A stretch of 8,691 bases of DNA from the NCBI GenBank assembly GCA_900552585.1, contig USAB01000078.1:1-8691 (forward strand), read 5' to 3'. Each line of letters opens with the position of its first letter. The stretch's first letter is position 1. The notes below the pieces were generated by a model. It was given only the letters and a program-made list of their open reading frames with translations, was not told the DNA's origin and made no database searches. The position numbers and the translations under genes were made by a program. The DNA comes from an uncultured Coriobacteriaceae bacterium. GTDB lineage: Bacteria; Actinomycetota; Coriobacteriia; Coriobacteriales; Eggerthellaceae. Below are positions 5,389-8,691 of the stretch, one piece after another.

Positions 5389-6003
5389 CTAGCTAGCGCT
5401 CCCCGCATCCGCACCATGCCCGGCCTGCGCCAGCAGCGCCTGCAGCAGCGTGCCCGCCACCTGCCCGAACTCCGCAGGGTGGTCGGCATAGCGAAACGAC
5501 AGGGCCGCCATGCCGTGGAACACGAATTGCGCCGTCATACGCAGCCGCAGGCCCGCGCCCCCGTCCGCCGCCGTTCCCTCCGTCGCCTCGAAGGACGACG
5601 ACGCGCTTTTCGGCAGCAGCCCATCGGCGCACAGCGCATCCACCAGATCGTTCGTCAGCTCGTCCAGATACACGGGCTCCAAGCCGTTCTCCACCAGCGC
5701 GGCGCCGATGCCGTCGCGCGAAAGGCCGGCCAGGAACCTGGCCGCGAAGCGCTGCGGATCGTGCACGAAATCCGCGCGATACGCCATGGCCTCCACCTGG
5801 TCGAGCGCATAGTCAGCCGCGAACGTCTCGGCAAGGTCGTGCACGTCGCGGTAATGCAGGTAGAAGGCCGCCTTGCTGATGCCCGCATCCTCTGCCAGGC
5901 CGGTGACCGTAATGCGATCCAGCGGACGCTGCACAATGGCCCGGGAGAAGGCATCCATCAGCTGCAGCTCCGTTCCTTGGTAGCGCAGCTCGTTTTTCGT
6001 CAT
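5389..6003 (-). CDS. TetR-family transcriptional regulator
   Basis: A 204-residue one-component regulator. The N-terminal helix-turn-helix covers about residues 12-58, with ITVTGLAEDAGISKAAFYLHY (31-51) as the classic TetR signature; the rest (60-195) is a helical ligand and dimerisation domain that identifies no ligand. A low-complexity Ser/Ala/Gly stretch at 133-151 is probably a loop. The start at 6003 is supported by AAGGAG five bases upstream and by the normal TetR N-terminus. The frame is open a further 70 codons upstream, but those residues are Arg/Pro-rich and overlap the divergent promoter region. It is transcribed away from the small membrane protein at 6129, which is the usual arrangement for a TetR repressor and its target. 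Its stop codon lies only nine bases from the convergent tcdA stop. Confidence 0.9.
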   Translation of the reverse strand: MTKNELRYQGTELQLMDAFSRAIVQRPLDRITVTGLAEDAGISKAAFYLHYRDVHDLAETFAADYALDQVEAMAYRADFVHDPQRFAARFLAGLSRDGIGAALVENGLEPVYLDELTNDLVDALCADGLLPKSASSSFEATEGTAADGGAGLRLRMTAQFVFHGMAALSFRYADHPAEFGQVAGTLLQALLAQAGHGADAGSAS

Positions 6004-6070
6004 CCGTACTCCTTGCCGCAACGGCGCCTGCCGCACGCCCGTCGATATATTCGTCCCCGTCATTGTAACA

Positions 6071-6087
6071 GGCGGCGTCCCGCCGCC
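6071..6087. promoter_or_regulatory. GC-rich perfect dyad between tetR and membrane-protein genes
   Basis: GGCGGCG (6071-6077) and CGCCGCC (6081-6087) form a perfect 7-bp inverted repeat around a 3-base centre. A plus-strand -10-like hexamer, TAGAAT (6096-6101), follows. The dyad lies where the -35 region would be, so a bound TetR dimer would block transcription of the membrane protein gene. No good -35 hexamer is visible. On the minus strand, TACAAT (6062-6067) could serve tetR. Assignment as the TetR operator rests on symmetry and position only. Confidence 0.4.
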
Positions 6088-6128
6088 CGCTGGCGTAGAA
6101 TGCTGACGAAGCGAACAGGAGGAAACGC

Positions 6129-6626
6129 ATGGACGCACGCACACACGAATCCGCATCCGCCGCCGGCACGCACCGGCAGGACCGGCGCACGGCCGTTGCG
6201 GCCTGGCTGTCACGCATCGCCGTGGCCGTGGTGTTCGCGGTGAACGTGCAGTGCGCCGTGGGCTTCATCACGAACCCGGGGGCGTTTGCCGGAGCGTACG
6301 AGCTGAGCGGCGACGTGGGCAATTACGCCCTGCAGGGGCTGGGCATCGCATTCCTGATGTGGAACGTCACGTACCCGCTGGTGATTGCGAATCCCGTGCG
6401 GTACCGCGTGCTGTTCGGCGTTGTCCTGGTGCAGCAAGTGGTGGGCTTGGCAGGCGAACGGTATGTGCTGGGCCAGCTGGCGTCGGCACATGCCGCGCTT
6501 GCGGACAGCATCGGGCGCTTCATCAGCTTCGACGCCTTCGGTCTGATCATCATGGGCGCTCCGTTCGCCCTGCTGCTGTGGTGCACGCACCATGCGGCGC
6601 ATCACGCGGCGGCATCGCGAAGCTAA
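6129..6626 (+). CDS. Small four-helix membrane protein of unknown function
   Basis: I do not recognise a named family with confidence. The 165-residue product has a polar N-terminus (1-22), then four likely transmembrane helices at about 26-45, 67-87, 94-110 and 131-151. It ends in a His-rich tail (CTHHAAHHAA, 152-161). Conserved-looking loop segments are FITNPGAFAGAYELSG (46-61) and MWNVTYPLVIANPVRYR (77-93). The size and the four-helix pattern recall DoxX-like or other small integral membrane families, but no diagnostic motif is visible. AGGAGG six bases before the ATG is a near-perfect ribosome binding site. The gene is divergent from the TetR gene, with a GC-rich dyad in the 125-bp spacer, so it is probably that regulator's target. 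There is no signal peptide cleavage site that I can support. Confidence 0.8.
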   Translation: MDARTHESASAAGTHRQDRRTAVAAWLSRIAVAVVFAVNVQCAVGFITNPGAFAGAYELSGDVGNYALQGLGIAFLMWNVTYPLVIANPVRYRVLFGVVLVQQVVGLAGERYVLGQLASAHAALADSIGRFISFDAFGLIIMGAPFALLLWCTHHAAHHAAASRS

Positions 6627-6664
6627 CGCCGGCACCGGGCTTCCACACAAGCGCCAAGACATCC

Positions 6665-6673
6665 TGTTATGAT
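6665..6673 (+). promoter_or_regulatory. Extended -10 promoter candidate for helD
   Basis: TGTTATGAT carries an upstream TG, one spacer base and TATGAT, a one-mismatch -10 hexamer. This is an extended -10 element that can work without a good -35; none is evident at the normal distance. Transcription would start near 6680, giving a leader of roughly 105 bases before the helD start codon. Confidence 0.4.
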
Positions 6674-6784
6674 GCTATGCCGAAAATTGCGAAAGACGGC
6701 ACGCGCGACCGCACCGATCGAAGACACAGGGATCGCAGCTGACCGTCCAAGGCATTCCGTTCCATCCGCACCCGAAGGAGAACC

Positions 6785-8691
6785 ATGCCCGAAACACCCG
6801 AAAACGATCCGGTATTCGCCGAAGAGCAGCAGCACCTGTCGAAGACCCACGCCAAGCTGAAGGAAATCCAGCAGGAAACCAGCAAGAAGCTGCACGATAT
6901 GCTGGAGCAAGCCATTGTGGACAAGGACAACATGCTGGACGAGCTGACGCTCGACTTCGGCAACGACGTGAACCTGGAAACGTACGTGGAGATAGAGTCC
7001 ATGCACAAGATCATGGACGCCTACAACCAGTTCAACGACGTGAACGCCGAACGCCTGCGCCGCGCGAACCTGCTGCTGCGTCAACCGTACTTCGCGAAGG
7101 TATCGCTGCAGTTCAAGCCCGGCGCGCCCGCGCGCGACATCTACATCGGCAGCGCTGGCATGACGGACGAGAACTACCGTCACTTCATCGTGGACTGGCG
7201 CAGCCCCGTAGCCGAGACGTACTACAACCAGGACAACGGCCGCACGTCGTATCAGGCGAACGGCCGCACCATCACGGCCGACCTGAAGCTGCGCCGCCAG
7301 TTCGACATCGACGGCAGTACCCTGAACGCCTACTTCGACACCACCGTGGCCATCCAGGATCCGCTGCTGCTGGCCTCGCTGTCGAAACGCCGCTCCGACC
7401 GCATGACGGCCATCACGGCCACCATCCAGAAGGAACAGAACCAGGTGGTCCGCCACGAGGACGTGCCCGCGCTGCTGGTGAACGGCATCGCCGGCAGCGG
7501 CAAGACCAGCGTGCTGCTGCAGCGCATTGCGTACCTGTTCTACCAGAAGCGAGAGACGCTGGACCCCAGCCAGGTGTTCCTGATCACGCCGAACCCCGTA
7601 TTCCAACAGTACATCGACAACGTGCTGCCGGAAATGGGCGAAAGCAACCCTGAGACGCTGACCTGGGACGACATGATGCGCAAGCTGGGCCTAGGCGACC
7701 GCGGCCTGGGCAAGGACGCGTCGGCGGAGTCGCTGCGCGAGATAGACGAGCGCGTGCCCGCGCTGGAGTTCGACCGCAACGATTTCGCGGACCTGCGCGT
7801 GGACGAAGAACGCGTGGTGAGCGGAGCCTCCGTTCGCCAGCTGGTGCAGAAGTACCGCCGGTTCCAGCCCGGCGTGCACCTGGCGTCGCTGGTGGTAGAG
7901 GACCTCCATGACCGCGTGGACCAGCGCATCGAACGCCTGTGCAAGACGGAAGAGGTGCAGGACAGCCTGCTGGACCTGACGGACGAGCAGCAGGAGGACA
8001 TCTTCAAACGCCACCTGAACCCCCAGGCCGAAGACGAGTGGGAGGACCTTGCCCGCACGTACCTGAAATACCGCTACCAACCCGTGCACGAGGCCATCGA
8101 GGACGGCCAATGGCTGCGCGTGGACCGCATCGGCATGCGCATGCTGGACAAGCAGAGCCTGACGTCCGCCGAGTTCCTGTACCTGAAGATGGCACTGACG
8201 GGATTCGGCAACCGCCATGCGCAGTACGTGATGATCGACGAGGTGCAGGACTACACGGCGCCTCAGCTGATGGTGCTGGCCCGTTACTTCTACAATGCGC
8301 ACTTCCTGCTGCTGGGTGACGAAAACCAGGCCATCAAGGAAGGCACGGCCACGTTCGCGCAGATCAAAGACATCTTCCAGCGTGCGAAGGGCAGCGTGGA
8401 CGAGGTCCAGCTGCTGACCAGCTACCGTTCGTCCCCTGAAATCACGGCACTGTTCACGAAGCTCATGGACCCGAACGAGGCCATGAAGGCCACGTCTGTC
8501 CAGCGTCCCGGCGTGGAGCCGGCCATCGTCGAATGCGGCACGGACGATGCATACGAGGCCGCCATCCGCAGCGCCGTGCAGGAGGCGGACGGCCAGGAAG
8601 GTCTGACGGCGGTCATCGCCGCCAGCCCGGAGCGCGCCCGCTGGCTGGGGCAGCGGCTGGCAGAGGAGGCGCAAAACCCGGTAGCGCCGTC
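6785..8691 (+). CDS. helD: HelD-like RNA polymerase-associated superfamily 1 helicase (3' end outside window)
   Basis: An open frame of 635 codons runs off the window end, so the C-terminus is missing. HelD proteins use ATP to release and recycle stalled RNA polymerase, and some relatives protect it from rifamycins. Residues about 10-60 form a charged, coiled-coil-like arm, the part that enters the polymerase secondary channel in HelD. The hallmark IVDWRSPVAETYY is at 135-147. The helicase core has a Q-like motif (ATIQKEQNQ, 212-220), Walker A GIAGSGKT (234-241, K240), Walker B MIDEVQD (483-489), motif III LLLGDENQ (508-515) and TSYRSSPEI (545-553). The roughly 240 residues between Walker A and B hold the lineage-specific insertion. 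AAGGAG four bases upstream supports the start. The remaining helicase motifs (V and VI) would lie beyond the window; HelD proteins are usually around 700-780 residues. It is not a general UvrD or PcrA repair helicase, because the N-terminal arm and the DWRSPVA segment are specific to HelD. Confidence 0.9.
   Translation, partial: MPETPENDPVFAEEQQHLSKTHAKLKEIQQETSKKLHDMLEQAIVDKDNMLDELTLDFGNDVNLETYVEIESMHKIMDAYNQFNDVNAERLRRANLLLRQPYFAKVSLQFKPGAPARDIYIGSAGMTDENYRHFIVDWRSPVAETYYNQDNGRTSYQANGRTITADLKLRRQFDIDGSTLNAYFDTTVAIQDPLLLASLSKRRSDRMTAITATIQKEQNQVVRHEDVPALLVNGIAGSGKTSVLLQRIAYLFYQKRETLDPSQVFLITPNPVFQQYIDNVLPEMGESNPETLTWDDMMRKLGLGDRGLGKDASAESLREIDERVPALEFDRNDFADLRVDEERVVSGASVRQLVQKYRRFQPGVHLASLVVEDLHDRVDQRIERLCKTEEVQDSLLDLTDEQQEDIFKRHLNPQAEDEWEDLARTYLKYRYQPVHEAIEDGQWLRVDRIGMRMLDKQSLTSAEFLYLKMALTGFGNRHAQYVMIDEVQDYTAPQLMVLARYFYNAHFLLLGDENQAIKEGTATFAQIKDIFQRAKGSVDEVQLLTSYRSSPEITALFTKLMDPNEAMKATSVQRPGVEPAIVECGTDDAYEAAIRSAVQEADGQEGLTAVIAASPERARWLGQRLAEEAQNPVAP

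Noticed and set aside
6623..8674. Long minus-strand frames (6623-7606 and 7691-8674) opposite helD
   Set aside because: They mirror the codon bias of helD and show no family motif; the helicase frame explains the region completely.

Overview
The window is GC-rich with AAGGAG-type ribosome binding sites and tightly spaced genes, and shows no mobile element, CRISPR array, rRNA or confidently identified tRNA. The mix of genes (a FabT-like MarR regulator beside a DegV/FakB-like lipid binder, a class A flavodiiron protein, TcdA, a HelD-type helicase) suggests a high-GC anaerobic Gram-positive bacterium. A member of the Coriobacteriia (Actinomycetota) is my best guess, but that is inference without a database search.

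Layout. Positions 1-192 are non-coding and hold two hairpins that probably end the leftward transcript. On the minus strand, a DegV-family fatty-acid-binding protein (838-1695) is followed by a MarR regulator resembling FabT (193-741). A 473-bp divergent spacer (1696-2168) holds two AT-rich dyads with an identical 13-bp core, the best regulatory signal in the window. Reading right, a complete class A flavodiiron protein (2169-3332) follows, preceded by a possible 19-codon leader ORF and followed by a strong hairpin. A 461-bp spacer with an AT-rich promoter-like island leads to a ZIP metal transporter (3794-4537) and then tcdA (4630-5379). A convergent TetR regulator (5389-6003) is divergent from a small four-helix membrane protein of unknown function (6129-6626). 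A HelD-like RNA polymerase-associated helicase starts at 6785 and runs off the window end.

How they may work together. The left part reads as a lipid-linked unit: FakB-like proteins present exogenous fatty acids to a kinase, and FabT-like repressors control fatty acid synthesis. The twin operators would let the regulator control its own operon and possibly the divergent flavodiiron gene, which detoxifies O2 or NO. The TetR/membrane-protein pair looks like a local repressor-target unit with a GC-rich dyad between the genes. ZIP transporter, TcdA and HelD are housekeeping or stress functions with no obvious link to each other. I see no multi-gene system that is clearly new; the most promising leads are the twin operators and the TetR/membrane-protein pair.
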